Part shown: positions 7,947 through 16,796 of the stretch, piece by piece
How the letters are laid out: every line of letters begins with the position of its first letter
Position numbering within the stretch: the stretch's first letter is position 1
From: an uncultured Chitinophaga sp.
GTDB taxonomy: Bacteria; Bacteroidota; Bacteroidia; Chitinophagales; Chitinophagaceae
NCBI RefSeq assembly: GCF_937898475.1
Contig: NZ_CALEJS010000041.1
Coordinates: 62,001-126,000, forward strand
DNA: 64,000 nucleotides
Direction of reading: 5' to 3'
The notes under the pieces: generated by a model
Databases searched by the model: none
Told to the model about the DNA's origin: nothing
What the model saw: the letters and a program-made list of their open reading frames with translations, nothing else
Translations under genes and position numbers: made by a program

Positions 7947-9503
7947 CTATTCGGCTCCGTCTGTCTTCGCCCTTTGTATGGCATAGTCGCCTACGCTCCT
8001 GCCTACATCAAGGCCAACCATGCAGTCGCTTTTATTGTAGTGAATACCACCCAGGAACCTGGACCTGGCGGCTTCCTCTGCCATCGCATTATAGGCCGCG
8101 GCTCTTTCAGGTACAAGATGTCCCAATAACCTTGCAGCTGCACCGCTGAAAGTGGAATGCCCTGATATGTAGGATGGGAAATTCGGTATACCCGTCAGCG
8201 TTTTTATTTTCGGGTTCATCTGCGTAGGCCGTGGATTGAAATAATAAAACTTCGTGTCCCAGCAAACAATAGCGGCATCCATTTCGGCCATACCCAGCAG
8301 GGCCATATTACGGGCCCAGCGCACCTCGCTGAAGTTTTTCTTTACAAAATCCTCCGCGGCAATCGCCATCCAATGGCCTGCGGGGGTATAAGTACCTACG
8401 CCATCCGCCCAGAAATGTACAATCCGAATGTTCTCCCGGGTGGCTTTTGTTGTTACCTGCGTATACACTTCCTCAGTCTCCATTTTCATATCACCGCCTG
8501 ATGTGGAAGGAGGCGGACCGGGACGCAACGCGATCACGGTAAGCGAATCAAAAAGGAAAGGCTTCACTTTTCCGAACAGCGGCAGCATAGGAGGACGTTT
8601 GGGCTCTTCAAGGCTCCTCCAGGGAATCTCTCCCCTTGCTATACAATCATCTTCCAGCTGTTTCCATATTGCCGGATTGCCGCCGGCCTGTCCTGCTCTG
8701 TCTCCCCTGGCCCTTGCTACAAACTTCTGTGCCACAGCTTTACCCAGGGCCTCACCCGCTTCCAGGTCGCTGCGTACATTGGCGCCTGCAATGATGCGGG
8801 CTCTTTTATGTTCTTCCACTTTCTGCTGAATATAATCCTGGTCGCCGGGAAAGAGCACCTTCAGCATTTCTGCTGCCGCAGCTGCGAGGGTAGCGTCTTC
8901 CGAAGGATAGGAAGGCAGATCGGATTTGGGGATCAGCGCGTTTACAGTAGCATTAACGGTGTAGGGCGCCGCCCGGTTATACAGTTTTTTATAATACCAT
9001 GCGGCCACCAGCGCATCATACTGTGCTGCCGTTACATAAGCATAGGCTCTTGCCGCATAGGGCGGATTTGCAAACGGGAAGTACGGGTACGCCAGCGGAT
9101 TATTCGCATCAGGCGCGGGGTAGGTACCATCCTCATTCTGGTAAGGCGGCAGGTTATGCCTGGCCACCAGCTCACGCAGAATCTCATTCCAGCGCAATAC
9201 TGCTCCGGCGCTCCAGTATTTTACGATGCGTTCTTCCTCATCGGTGATCTCCGCCTGCCATGCTTTTATTTCATTGATCTGTGCAGTGTAATCAGGTGTG
9301 TTAATAGCGCCGGGGGCGGGTACCGCAATTTCTGAGGGAGCGGTAAGCAATACCGGCTTCCATGACCCCGCATCAAGGTCTATATTGGCGGGAAACAGCG
9401 GTGCAATATTTTCAGTTCTTCCCGTGATATCTTTATTGCAGGCAACAATGATAATTACTGCCGCTGCAAGCGTAGCGAAGGAGTAAAAAATTATCTTCTT
9501 CAT
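7947..9503 (-). CDS. Vanadium-dependent haloperoxidase / PAP2-type lipoprotein
   Basis: A 518-residue exported protein of the vanadium haloperoxidase/PAP2 acid phosphatase superfamily. The three signature motifs are visible near the C-terminus: KFYYFNPRP (motif 1, K and RP), PSYISGHS (motif 2, SGH) and SRFLGGIHYNKSD (motif 3, R and H). These residues bind vanadate or phosphate. The N-terminus MKKIIFYSF to IIIVAC is a lipoprotein signal with Cys22 as the lipid anchor. The ATG at 9503 starts one base after the stop of the gene upstream, so the two are translationally coupled. Whether it oxidises halides or dephosphorylates a lipid-like substrate cannot be told from sequence. Confidence 0.82.
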   Translation of the reverse strand: MKKIIFYSFATLAAAVIIIVACNKDITGRTENIAPLFPANIDLDAGSWKPVLLTAPSEIAVPAPGAINTPDYTAQINEIKAWQAEITDEEERIVKYWSAGAVLRWNEILRELVARHNLPPYQNEDGTYPAPDANNPLAYPYFPFANPPYAARAYAYVTAAQYDALVAAWYYKKLYNRAAPYTVNATVNALIPKSDLPSYPSEDATLAAAAAEMLKVLFPGDQDYIQQKVEEHKRARIIAGANVRSDLEAGEALGKAVAQKFVARARGDRAGQAGGNPAIWKQLEDDCIARGEIPWRSLEEPKRPPMLPLFGKVKPFLFDSLTVIALRPGPPPSTSGGDMKMETEEVYTQVTTKATRENIRIVHFWADGVGTYTPAGHWMAIAAEDFVKKNFSEVRWARNMALLGMAEMDAAIVCWDTKFYYFNPRPTQMNPKIKTLTGIPNFPSYISGHSTFSGAAARLLGHLVPERAAAYNAMAEEAARSRFLGGIHYNKSDCMVGLDVGRSVGDYAIQRAKTDGAE

Positions 9504-9504
9504 G

Positions 9505-10470
9505 TCAGTTGGTTTTGGTTGAAGATGGATTAGCGGCGGCTGACTTACGTGAAAAGTCAAGCACATAGAAAACGGAGCCGTAAACAGTGGTAGCCTGTCC
9601 CATATTCCTTCCGGCTACGGTGGTATTGCCTCCCCCTACAAATGACAGCTGCGGCATGGGGGGCAGCACATATTTAAAATTGGCGCCCACCGTAGTGGCC
9701 TCCATCCTGTTACTGGGAAAGGGCATATTGTTCCGGGTAATATCAAACCCGCCCAGTGTAACCCACCTGTTCACTACTGCTTCAGCTATCCAGCGATAAT
9801 TCCTGAATCCTGCGCGAAAATTATAATTGGCAGCATTGGGCATTGCTACCTCATGGGTATTATGCATTTGCGTAGTGTAGTAAGATTCGCGGTCAATTTC
9901 AATGTTGTCCCGGAACACATAGGTGTAAGAAGCCGTGGCAAAAAGACCATTATACAGCCTGTAATCTACCATTACCCTGGCCGAAGCGGTTTTGCTATGC
10001 AGCCCTATAGAAAGCGGCAAAAAATCAGGTGTATAATTGCTTAAAGGAAATGATACCCCACCTATACCGAACACAGAGAATTTTCCGGGTCCCAGCTTTG
10101 CCTGAAAAGGCTGCCATTTCAGGAACAGGCTCAGGTCCTGTATACCATCCAGGCCGTGCAAGGTTCCGGCAGATGCTTTGGTCTTTACCCAGGGTGCGCT
10201 AAATAATGCATTCAATCTCCTTGAAATTCCGTAATTGCCCATTATGGCCGCCATTTGTGTAGATACCCTTCCCAGATTTTCATTGTCTCTTTTCATAGTC
10301 CCTTCCCAGTAGTTTGTCCAACTGCTGTAGCTATAAACAGGCCCCACACAAAATGCATTCTTAGGCATCATCAGGGCGTCAATATCGGTTTGCGCAAACA
10401 AGCGGCAGGGCAATAATGCGCATAGCAATAGCGTGGCTGCCACTGCCATTTTTGTGGTGATAATTTTCAT
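9505..10470 (-). CDS. Outer-membrane channel-like protein (phenol MetA-type)
   Basis: A 321-residue exported protein with a signal peptide (about residues 1-26, ending LFAQ) and many amphipathic strands ending in aromatic residues, including SFVGGGNTTVAGRN and the terminal YGSVFYVLDF. The layout resembles the MetA-pathway (phenol degradation) outer-membrane family, which includes putative channels. It is directly upstream of the haloperoxidase-like lipoprotein with one base between stop and start, so the pair may work together at the outer membrane. Substrate unknown. Confidence 0.6.
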   Translation of the reverse strand: MKIITTKMAVAATLLLCALLPCRLFAQTDIDALMMPKNAFCVGPVYSYSSWTNYWEGTMKRDNENLGRVSTQMAAIMGNYGISRRLNALFSAPWVKTKASAGTLHGLDGIQDLSLFLKWQPFQAKLGPGKFSVFGIGGVSFPLSNYTPDFLPLSIGLHSKTASARVMVDYRLYNGLFATASYTYVFRDNIEIDRESYYTTQMHNTHEVAMPNAANYNFRAGFRNYRWIAEAVVNRWVTLGGFDITRNNMPFPSNRMEATTVGANFKYVLPPMPQLSFVGGGNTTVAGRNMGQATTVYGSVFYVLDFSRKSAAANPSSTKTN

Positions 10471-10582
10471 TGTACAAATAGATTTTGGTTATTTCATTGC
10501 TCAAATATCATAGGCCGGCCGGATCCATAACGTGAACGCTTTCTCCGCACAGGCAGAGAAAGTAAAATGAAAAAACAGACGC

Positions 10583-11143
10583 CTACACCTGTGGGGGATG
10601 CTCGGGTATAGCGCTAAGCATATAATTATAGAGAACGGGGCGAAAAGCGTTATAGCCTGCTGGATAAGCAGGATGGGCAAACAGCATGTTAAAATACTGT
10701 TCCACATCAAAATCAGTTATTGTATGCTTCTCAGACTTTGACTGAGGTACGTTTTGTTTTTCACCGGGACTGCCAGCCTGGGGAAGCCCGTTCACCAGTT
10801 TAAAGTACTCGTCGCGGGTAGCAATAAGCTGTTGCTTTGCATTATCGGGGATGCATTTCAGGATCAGCATCCCATCCTGTATTTTGCGTTTTACGTATTT
10901 GTAGTGAATACCGTCAATTGTAATTTCTCCATCACAGGGTTCAAAATCGGTCCAGTCATTCTGGTAGGGAAGATCAATGGGAAGTTTAAATTCGATCAGG
11001 GAGGATTCGTCGTATTCTTTTTTGTCAAGCCTGGCTTCCAGTTGCAGGTTAGCCTCCTCCTGCTGCCAGTACAATAACCACCGGTAACCGTACCAGTTGT
11101 AGAATAACATCCCCAAAAGCAATATAGCGGTTACTTTTCTCAA
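10583..11143 (-). CDS. Membrane-anchored protein of unknown function
   Basis: A 186-residue protein that I do not recognise. Residues 1-25 form a signal anchor or signal peptide (MRKVTAILLLGMLFYNWYGY). The body contains LDKKEYDESSLIEFKLPIDLPY, then DGEITIDGIHYKYVKRKI, then a linker rich in K, S and Q before a C-terminal helix and a HPPQV end. It is 112 bp upstream of the channel-like gene on the same strand and probably heads the same transcript. A periplasmic accessory role is possible but unproven. Confidence 0.55.
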   Translation of the reverse strand: MRKVTAILLLGMLFYNWYGYRWLLYWQQEEANLQLEARLDKKEYDESSLIEFKLPIDLPYQNDWTDFEPCDGEITIDGIHYKYVKRKIQDGMLILKCIPDNAKQQLIATRDEYFKLVNGLPQAGSPGEKQNVPQSKSEKHTITDFDVEQYFNMLFAHPAYPAGYNAFRPVLYNYMLSAIPEHPPQV

Positions 11144-11324
11144 CCTGGTATGGAAGTTAATTAAATTATTTCATATATAGCTAACCATCTTGTGCTATGG
11201 ACGATGGCATTCATAATGATAACCGATATACATAGGTGATTGTAATATAAAACCATGTTCAAACAAAGCTTGTACGTTATTTGTAGAAGATAGACACACA
11301 CCGTTTTAAAGCTAAATTCTGACA

Positions 11325-12329
11325 ATGAAGATCGCTGTTTTATCTCCGGTAGCATGGCGCACCCCTCCCGTACATTATGGCCCCTGGGAACAAATGGCCT
11401 CCAACCTGGCAGAAGGGCTGGTGGCCCGCGGCCATGAGGTAACCTTGTTTGCCACCGCCGATTCTGTTACCAGCGGCACCCTGGCAGCTGTTTGTCCGAA
11501 AGGATATGAAGAAGACAGGGAGCTGGACCCCAAGGTACAAGAGTGTATGCATATCAGTTACCTCATGGAACTTGCCGGGGAATTTGATATCATTCACAAT
11601 CATTTCGACTTCCTGCCCCTCACCTATTCCCGCCTGATCAAAACGCCTATGGTCACTACCATACACGGCTTCTCCTCCCCGAAGATCATCCCGGTGTATG
11701 CACGGTACAATGATATTGGCTATTATGTATCTATCAGCCTGGCCAATCGTAGTCCGGCGCTGCGTTACACTGCCAACGTCTACAACGGTATACGCACGGA
11801 GGAGTTTACCTTCGAGGGGCAGCCGGAAGATTACCTTTTATACTTTGGACGTATCCATGCAGATAAGGGCACTTTTGACGCCATCCAGATAGCCCTGGCC
11901 ACCGGCCGGCGGCTGATAATCGCAGGCATTATCCAGGATGAGGCCTACTACAGGGAAAAAGTAAAACCTTTTATAGATGGTGAACAGATCATATTCACCG
12001 GCCCGGTTGGCGGAGTGGAACGCAGCCGTGTATTGGGAAGGGCCAGCGCATTACTGCACCCTGTCTATTTTGAGGAACCGTTTGGATTAAGCGTAGCTGA
12101 GGCCATGCTGTGTGGTACACCGGTGATCGCCTACAGACGGGGCTCCATGCCGGAAGTGATAGAAAGCGGCAAAACGGGGTACCTGGTGAATAATCTGCAG
12201 CAGGCGATCAATTGTGTGAATGATATATCGAAGATAGACAGAAGCTACTGCGCCCGCTATGCAAAAGAAAAGTTTAGCGAAGAGAAGATGGTCGATGAGT
12301 ATATTAAAGTATATGAGAACATAGCCTGA
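11325..12329 (+). CDS. GT4 family glycosyltransferase
   Basis: A 334-residue GT-B fold glycosyltransferase. The N-terminal domain has HYGPWEQMASNLAEGLVARGHEVTLF, typical of GT4 acceptor-side domains. The C-terminal donor domain has YFGRIHADKG, then EEPFGLSVAEAMLCGTPVIAYRRGSMPEVI, which contains the EX7E-type nucleotide-sugar binding signature. It is convergent with a GH130 gene with only two bases between the stop codons, and behind that gene lie glgC and glgA. The pairing suggests the transferase makes, and GH130 recycles, the same glycoside; this is inference. Confidence 0.85.
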   Translation: MKIAVLSPVAWRTPPVHYGPWEQMASNLAEGLVARGHEVTLFATADSVTSGTLAAVCPKGYEEDRELDPKVQECMHISYLMELAGEFDIIHNHFDFLPLTYSRLIKTPMVTTIHGFSSPKIIPVYARYNDIGYYVSISLANRSPALRYTANVYNGIRTEEFTFEGQPEDYLLYFGRIHADKGTFDAIQIALATGRRLIIAGIIQDEAYYREKVKPFIDGEQIIFTGPVGGVERSRVLGRASALLHPVYFEEPFGLSVAEAMLCGTPVIAYRRGSMPEVIESGKTGYLVNNLQQAINCVNDISKIDRSYCARYAKEKFSEEKMVDEYIKVYENIA

Positions 12330-12331
12330 GT

Positions 12332-13798
12332 TTACCCATCCTCCTTAATCCGCTGCAGCAGCTTATCCAGCTCCACCGTAGCAAAACCGGAAGCATAATC
12401 AGACAACCCATATGGTATGATCAGCTCCTGGTTATGTATCATGGATCCGCAGGAATAAAGTACATTCGGCACATACCCTTCCCTTTCTTCCTTGGTAGGC
12501 ATCAGCAGCGGTTCTTTCAAACGTCCTATCTCCACGCGCGGGTTCTCCAGGTCCAGCAAACTTGCCCCCAGGCAGTAAGTACGCATAGGACCCACACCAT
12601 GGGTGATCAGCAGCCAGCCTTCGGAGGTCTCTATAGGCGAGCCGCAATTGCCTATCTGTACAAACTCCCAGGGATGTTTGGGCGTTTGCAGTATTTCGGG
12701 GTTTTCCCAGATATTGATCCGGTCTGAGTACATGATGTAGTTGTTGATACCGTCTATGCGGGAGATCATCACATACTTGCCATTGATCATACGGGGAAAA
12801 AGGGCCAGGTTCTTGTTCTGTGCCCCTTCGCCGTAAAGCGGTAATATTTTAAAGTTGTAAAAGTCTTTTGTCTGCATCAGCTTGGGCTGGATGGTAACAC
12901 CGTCGTATGCCGTGTAGGTAGCATAATAGGTGGTATCGCCATGCGGGTCGGTAAACTTCACGAAACGTGCATCTTCAATACCCTTGCTTTCTGCCTCGGA
13001 ATAAGGAAAGATCACCCTGTCCGAAATATCGGTATCCAGGGAGAAGTTGATCTCATAGTAAGAATCCGCCAGCCATAGCAGCCTTTCCAGCGCCTTCTTT
13101 ATGAAGTGGTCTACCTGGTAGCGTTGCTGCATTTCGCGTATCACATGTTTCAGGGAGATGTATTCAAAGGTCTCCGGCAGGCGGTTCTGTACTTCGGATA
13201 GCACAGGGTCCGGCAGCTTGATGGATACTGCATTCTGGAAGAAGCTGTTCTTATGATAAGTGGCGTTGCGGATCACCTCCGCCTCTTCTACGTAGTTGCC
13301 TGCCGTTATCAGTTTGATCTCGTTATCGCGGTTAATGGTGCCATGGCGGAAAGCGATGGAAGAGATGTGTCCTTCACCCACTGCACGGAAGCTGATGATC
13401 ACGCGTTTCTCACCTTCTTCAAGGCCGCTCTGGTCTATATCCTCTATCAGCGAGGGATTAAAGAAAGCGGCAGACTCAATGGAGTATTCGTTGGTGAAAT
13501 AGGAACCGATGAGCAGGCGCTTTTTATAATCCACTTCCTCAAAATTGATCTGCTGGGAAGCAAAGAGATGTCTTACCCGGTCACAGTGCCGTTCAAATAT
13601 GCGGGTAATATTACGGTGGCGGCGGGAGAATTCACGCAGTAAGGGCATTACCGTGGCCGCTACCTCCGCGTCGCTCATGGCGACTACCTGGCTGATAATA
13701 GCTTTGGCCCTGGCCTCACCGTTAAAGAAAAAACGGGCCACCACCCGTTTCATATCAGGATAGATCTTTGCTGGTTGTCGTTCTATCGATAAGCGCAT
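12332..13798 (-). CDS. GH130 family glycoside phosphorylase or hydrolase
   Basis: A 488-residue protein with a GH130 five-bladed propeller in its C-terminal two thirds. The core motif GIEDARFVKF is present with Asp276 at the position of the catalytic acid; other blade signatures include HPWEFVQIGNCGSPIETSEGWLLITHGVG. Characterised GH130 enzymes act on beta-mannosides, most by phosphorolysis giving mannose-1-phosphate. The first 230 residues are an added region seen in long GH130 members. No signal peptide, so the substrate is cytoplasmic. It starts 24 bp after glgC and likely shares its transcript. Confidence 0.85.
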   Translation of the reverse strand: MRLSIERQPAKIYPDMKRVVARFFFNGEARAKAIISQVVAMSDAEVAATVMPLLREFSRRHRNITRIFERHCDRVRHLFASQQINFEEVDYKKRLLIGSYFTNEYSIESAAFFNPSLIEDIDQSGLEEGEKRVIISFRAVGEGHISSIAFRHGTINRDNEIKLITAGNYVEEAEVIRNATYHKNSFFQNAVSIKLPDPVLSEVQNRLPETFEYISLKHVIREMQQRYQVDHFIKKALERLLWLADSYYEINFSLDTDISDRVIFPYSEAESKGIEDARFVKFTDPHGDTTYYATYTAYDGVTIQPKLMQTKDFYNFKILPLYGEGAQNKNLALFPRMINGKYVMISRIDGINNYIMYSDRINIWENPEILQTPKHPWEFVQIGNCGSPIETSEGWLLITHGVGPMRTYCLGASLLDLENPRVEIGRLKEPLLMPTKEEREGYVPNVLYSCGSMIHNQELIIPYGLSDYASGFATVELDKLLQRIKEDG

Positions 13799-13822
13799 TC
13801 TCTGGCTTTTAGCAATTAGCGG

Positions 13823-15094
13823 CTAAATAACAAATCCGTCCTCCAATACCATACCCTTCTTTATCACAACGATCCCATCCTTGACGGTATATTTTTCATG
13901 TTCGCCATCAGGCAGGCGTTCACCCACGTTGATCTTTACGCCATTGCCGATACTGCAGTTCTTATCGATGATGGCGTCTTTGATCTGGCAGTTGTCGCCG
14001 ATGCCCATGGGAGGATATCCTTTGGCTTTCGCCTTTTCAAGTTCTTCCAGTGTCTGGTAATAATCACTGCCCATAATAAAGCTGTTTTTGATCACCGATC
14101 CCTTCCCGATACGCGTACGGATGCCCACCACGCATTTTTCCAGCACACTGTCCAGGATAATGCATCCGTCTGCTATGATAGCCTTTTTGATGGTGGCAGA
14201 TATCTTGGCAGGCGGCAGCATGCGGGCGCGGGAGAAGATGGTTTTGGTCTCGTCAAATAAATTGAACTTGGGGATGTCGTCTGTTAGCCCGATATTGGCT
14301 TCCCAGAAAGAGCTGATATTCCCGATGTCTGTCCAATAGCCTTCATACTGGTAGCTCACTACTTTATAATCCGCATTAATGGCAAAAGGGATCAGCTCCT
14401 TGCCGAAATCCGTGGCCGCTTCCTGTCCGTTCAGCAGGTCATACAGCACTTTACGGCTGAACAGGTAAATCCCCATGCTGGCCAGGTATATACGGCCTTC
14501 TGCCTCCATCTCTGTGCTCACCGGGGAAGACCAGGGCCCCAGCTGTTCCTGTTTGGGTTTTTCCGTAAAGGAGGTGATGAGCGCATTGGGATCCGTTTTC
14601 AGTATCCCGAAATCGGACGCATCTTTAGCGTTCACCGGGATGGTGGCGATGGTGATCTCTGCCTCCTGCTCTATATGGAACTGGAGCATTTCCCGGAAAT
14701 CCATCTGGTAGAGCTGGTCGCCGGATAGGATGAGCACATAGTCAAACTCAAAATTGTCGATATGATGAAGGCATTGCCGCACTGCATCCGCAGTGCCCTG
14801 GTACCAGGTTGGGTTATCAGGTGTTTGCTCTGCCGCCAGTATATCTACAAAAGCTTTGCTGAAATGGCTGAAGTGGTAGGTATTCTTTATATGCTTGTTC
14901 AACGAAGCCGAGTTGTACTGTGTAAGCACAAATATGCGGTTCATATCCGCATTCAGGCAGTTGGAGATAGGTATATCTACCAGCCGGTATTTTCCAGCCA
15001 GGGGTACGGCCGGTTTGGAACGCCGGCGGGTTAAGGGATACAGGCGTGTACCTGCGCCTCCGCCCAGTATGAGTGAAATGATTGCATTGGACAT
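13823..15094 (-). CDS. glgC: Glucose-1-phosphate adenylyltransferase
   Basis: A 423-residue ADP-glucose pyrophosphorylase, which makes the glucosyl donor for glycogen. The N-terminal nucleotidyltransferase domain opens with GGGAGTRLYPLTRRRSKPAVPLAG and continues into DIPISNCLNADMNRI, as expected for GlgC. The C-terminal part is a left-handed beta-helix (repeated hexapeptides from about residue 295) that binds regulators in the family. Length is typical. It lies 47 bp downstream of glgA on the same strand. Confidence 0.95.
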   Translation of the reverse strand: MSNAIISLILGGGAGTRLYPLTRRRSKPAVPLAGKYRLVDIPISNCLNADMNRIFVLTQYNSASLNKHIKNTYHFSHFSKAFVDILAAEQTPDNPTWYQGTADAVRQCLHHIDNFEFDYVLILSGDQLYQMDFREMLQFHIEQEAEITIATIPVNAKDASDFGILKTDPNALITSFTEKPKQEQLGPWSSPVSTEMEAEGRIYLASMGIYLFSRKVLYDLLNGQEAATDFGKELIPFAINADYKVVSYQYEGYWTDIGNISSFWEANIGLTDDIPKFNLFDETKTIFSRARMLPPAKISATIKKAIIADGCIILDSVLEKCVVGIRTRIGKGSVIKNSFIMGSDYYQTLEELEKAKAKGYPPMGIGDNCQIKDAIIDKNCSIGNGVKINVGERLPDGEHEKYTVKDGIVVIKKGMVLEDGFVI

Positions 15095-15141
15095 ATGTTA
15101 GATTAATTTTTCATTAGTTAATAATTGTGGCGTGCAAAGTA

Positions 15142-16569
15142 TCACGGGACGATCGCAATCGACTGGTAAAGGCTGAGGTACTGTTTTGCTGCCGTATCCC
15201 ATGAGTGATCCAGCTGCATGATATATTGCCGTATGTGCTGCATGGTTACTTCCTGGTCTTCGTATAAGGCGACTGCCCGGCCTATTGCCCTGCAGGCGTC
15301 CCACCCTACAGCATGTATAAAACGTATGCCAAATCCGTTTTCATCACCAATATCTGTTACGGTATCTTTTAAACCGCCTACGCTGCGTACAATGGGGATG
15401 GTACCGTAGCGAAGGGAATAAAGCTGATTGAGGCCGCAGGGCTCTACGCGGGAAGGCATCAGCAGGAAATCGCTGGCGGCATATATTCTGTGTGAAAGTG
15501 CTTCATTGTATCCTATCTGAACATTGAAGTGAGCAGGGGCATAATGCCGCGTTTGTTGTAGAGACCATTCCACATGCGCATCCCCGCTACCCAACAGCAT
15601 AAAGTTTACACGGCCGGAAAGTTCGTATAGGGATCGTCCGATGATTTCAGGGAGAAGGTCGGCTCCTTTTTCGATGACCAGCCTGCCTATGAAGGAGATT
15701 AGCGGCAGTTGGGGGTCAAGCCCGAACTCCCGGCAAAGGGCGGCTTTATTCTCGGCTTTGCCGGCATTAAACGTGTGTTCATCATAGTTAGCCGGCAGCA
15801 TGGGGTCTGTAGCGGGGTCCCATACCTCGGTATCGATACCATTGAGTATGCCCACGGCTTTGCCGCGTTCATGGCTTAGCAGGCTCTCAAGCCCGTTGGC
15901 GGATGTATACAGCTCTTCCATATAGCTGGGCGATACGGTCGTAACACGCCAGGCGCATTTGATAGCTGCAGCCAGCGGGTTAATGGCCCCGTTCCAGTCC
16001 AGCAGACCGGATTTCCAGAGATCGAAGGAAGGGAGCAGATATTGACGATCCCAGCCAAACTGTCCCTGGTACTGTGCATTGTGAATGGTAATAACGGAAG
16101 CGATGTCCCTTAGCCGCCCGTACTTATAACCATAGCTCATCAGGAACGGGATCAGGCCGGTATGGTGATCGTGGCAGTGTATCACATTGGGGTGGTGCTG
16201 CCATTCGTTCAGCCAGTCCAGCACGGCAATCTGAAAGCCCAGGAACCTTTCCGTATCGTTATAGTGTCCATATACGCCTTCTTTGTCCAGCAGGCCCGGA
16301 ATATCCAGCAGGTACAGATCAAAGCCTAATACATTGCTTTTCTCTTTCCACACGTTGAAGTGGTACCACTGGTGCCCCAGCCACATGCCGGCCTGGTGCA
16401 CAATATCAAATTCATGCGTTTCAAAGAAGCGGGTCTTATAGGCCGGGATCACTACTTTGGCGATACATCCTGCCTGGAACTGATATTTGGGCAGGGCGCC
16501 CACAACATCACCTAATCCTCCTACCTTGGCTACCGGGTAACATTCCGCGCTAACGTGCAATACTTCCAT
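15142..16569 (-). CDS. glgA: Glycogen synthase (ADP-glucose type, GT5)
   Basis: A 475-residue GT5 enzyme that transfers glucose from ADP-glucose to an alpha-1,4-glucan. The N-terminus has EVLHVSAECYPVAKVGGLGDVVGALPK, including the KVGGL donor-binding motif. The C-terminal domain has FIGRLVIEKGADLLPEI and PSRVEPCGLNQLYSLRYGTIPIVR with the conserved EPCGL. The open frame begins at a TTG three codons earlier, but ATG 16569 gives the usual family start. First gene of the glgA-glgC-GH130 run; no branching enzyme or glycogen phosphorylase gene is in the window. Confidence 0.93.
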   Translation of the reverse strand: MEVLHVSAECYPVAKVGGLGDVVGALPKYQFQAGCIAKVVIPAYKTRFFETHEFDIVHQAGMWLGHQWYHFNVWKEKSNVLGFDLYLLDIPGLLDKEGVYGHYNDTERFLGFQIAVLDWLNEWQHHPNVIHCHDHHTGLIPFLMSYGYKYGRLRDIASVITIHNAQYQGQFGWDRQYLLPSFDLWKSGLLDWNGAINPLAAAIKCAWRVTTVSPSYMEELYTSANGLESLLSHERGKAVGILNGIDTEVWDPATDPMLPANYDEHTFNAGKAENKAALCREFGLDPQLPLISFIGRLVIEKGADLLPEIIGRSLYELSGRVNFMLLGSGDAHVEWSLQQTRHYAPAHFNVQIGYNEALSHRIYAASDFLLMPSRVEPCGLNQLYSLRYGTIPIVRSVGGLKDTVTDIGDENGFGIRFIHAVGWDACRAIGRAVALYEDQEVTMQHIRQYIMQLDHSWDTAAKQYLSLYQSIAIVP

Positions 16570-16746
16570 GCTAAACAATTAAATAGATACTTTTAAGTTA
16601 CCTTAGAAAAACTTAATAAACAAAGAACAATCGAAATTAATTTTTAGTTTGAGATGGACGCTTAAGGTTTAAAGATCGTTGGAAGCAAGAGGCGCAGGAG
16701 TAGTTGTCCTGTTCTGCTGCATTTGCCCTGGCGGCCAACTTTTAAC

Positions 16747-16774
16747 TAACTTTAAACCTCAAACTTTAAACCTC
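16747..16774. repeat. Short direct repeat AACTTTAAACCTC x2
   Basis: The 13-mer occurs at 16748-16760 and 16762-16774, 14 bp apart, in the spacer before the DUF72 gene. It looks like low-complexity intergenic sequence; no function is evident. Confidence 0.35.
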
Positions 16775-16796
16775 CAACCAGTAAAACCTGACTGTC

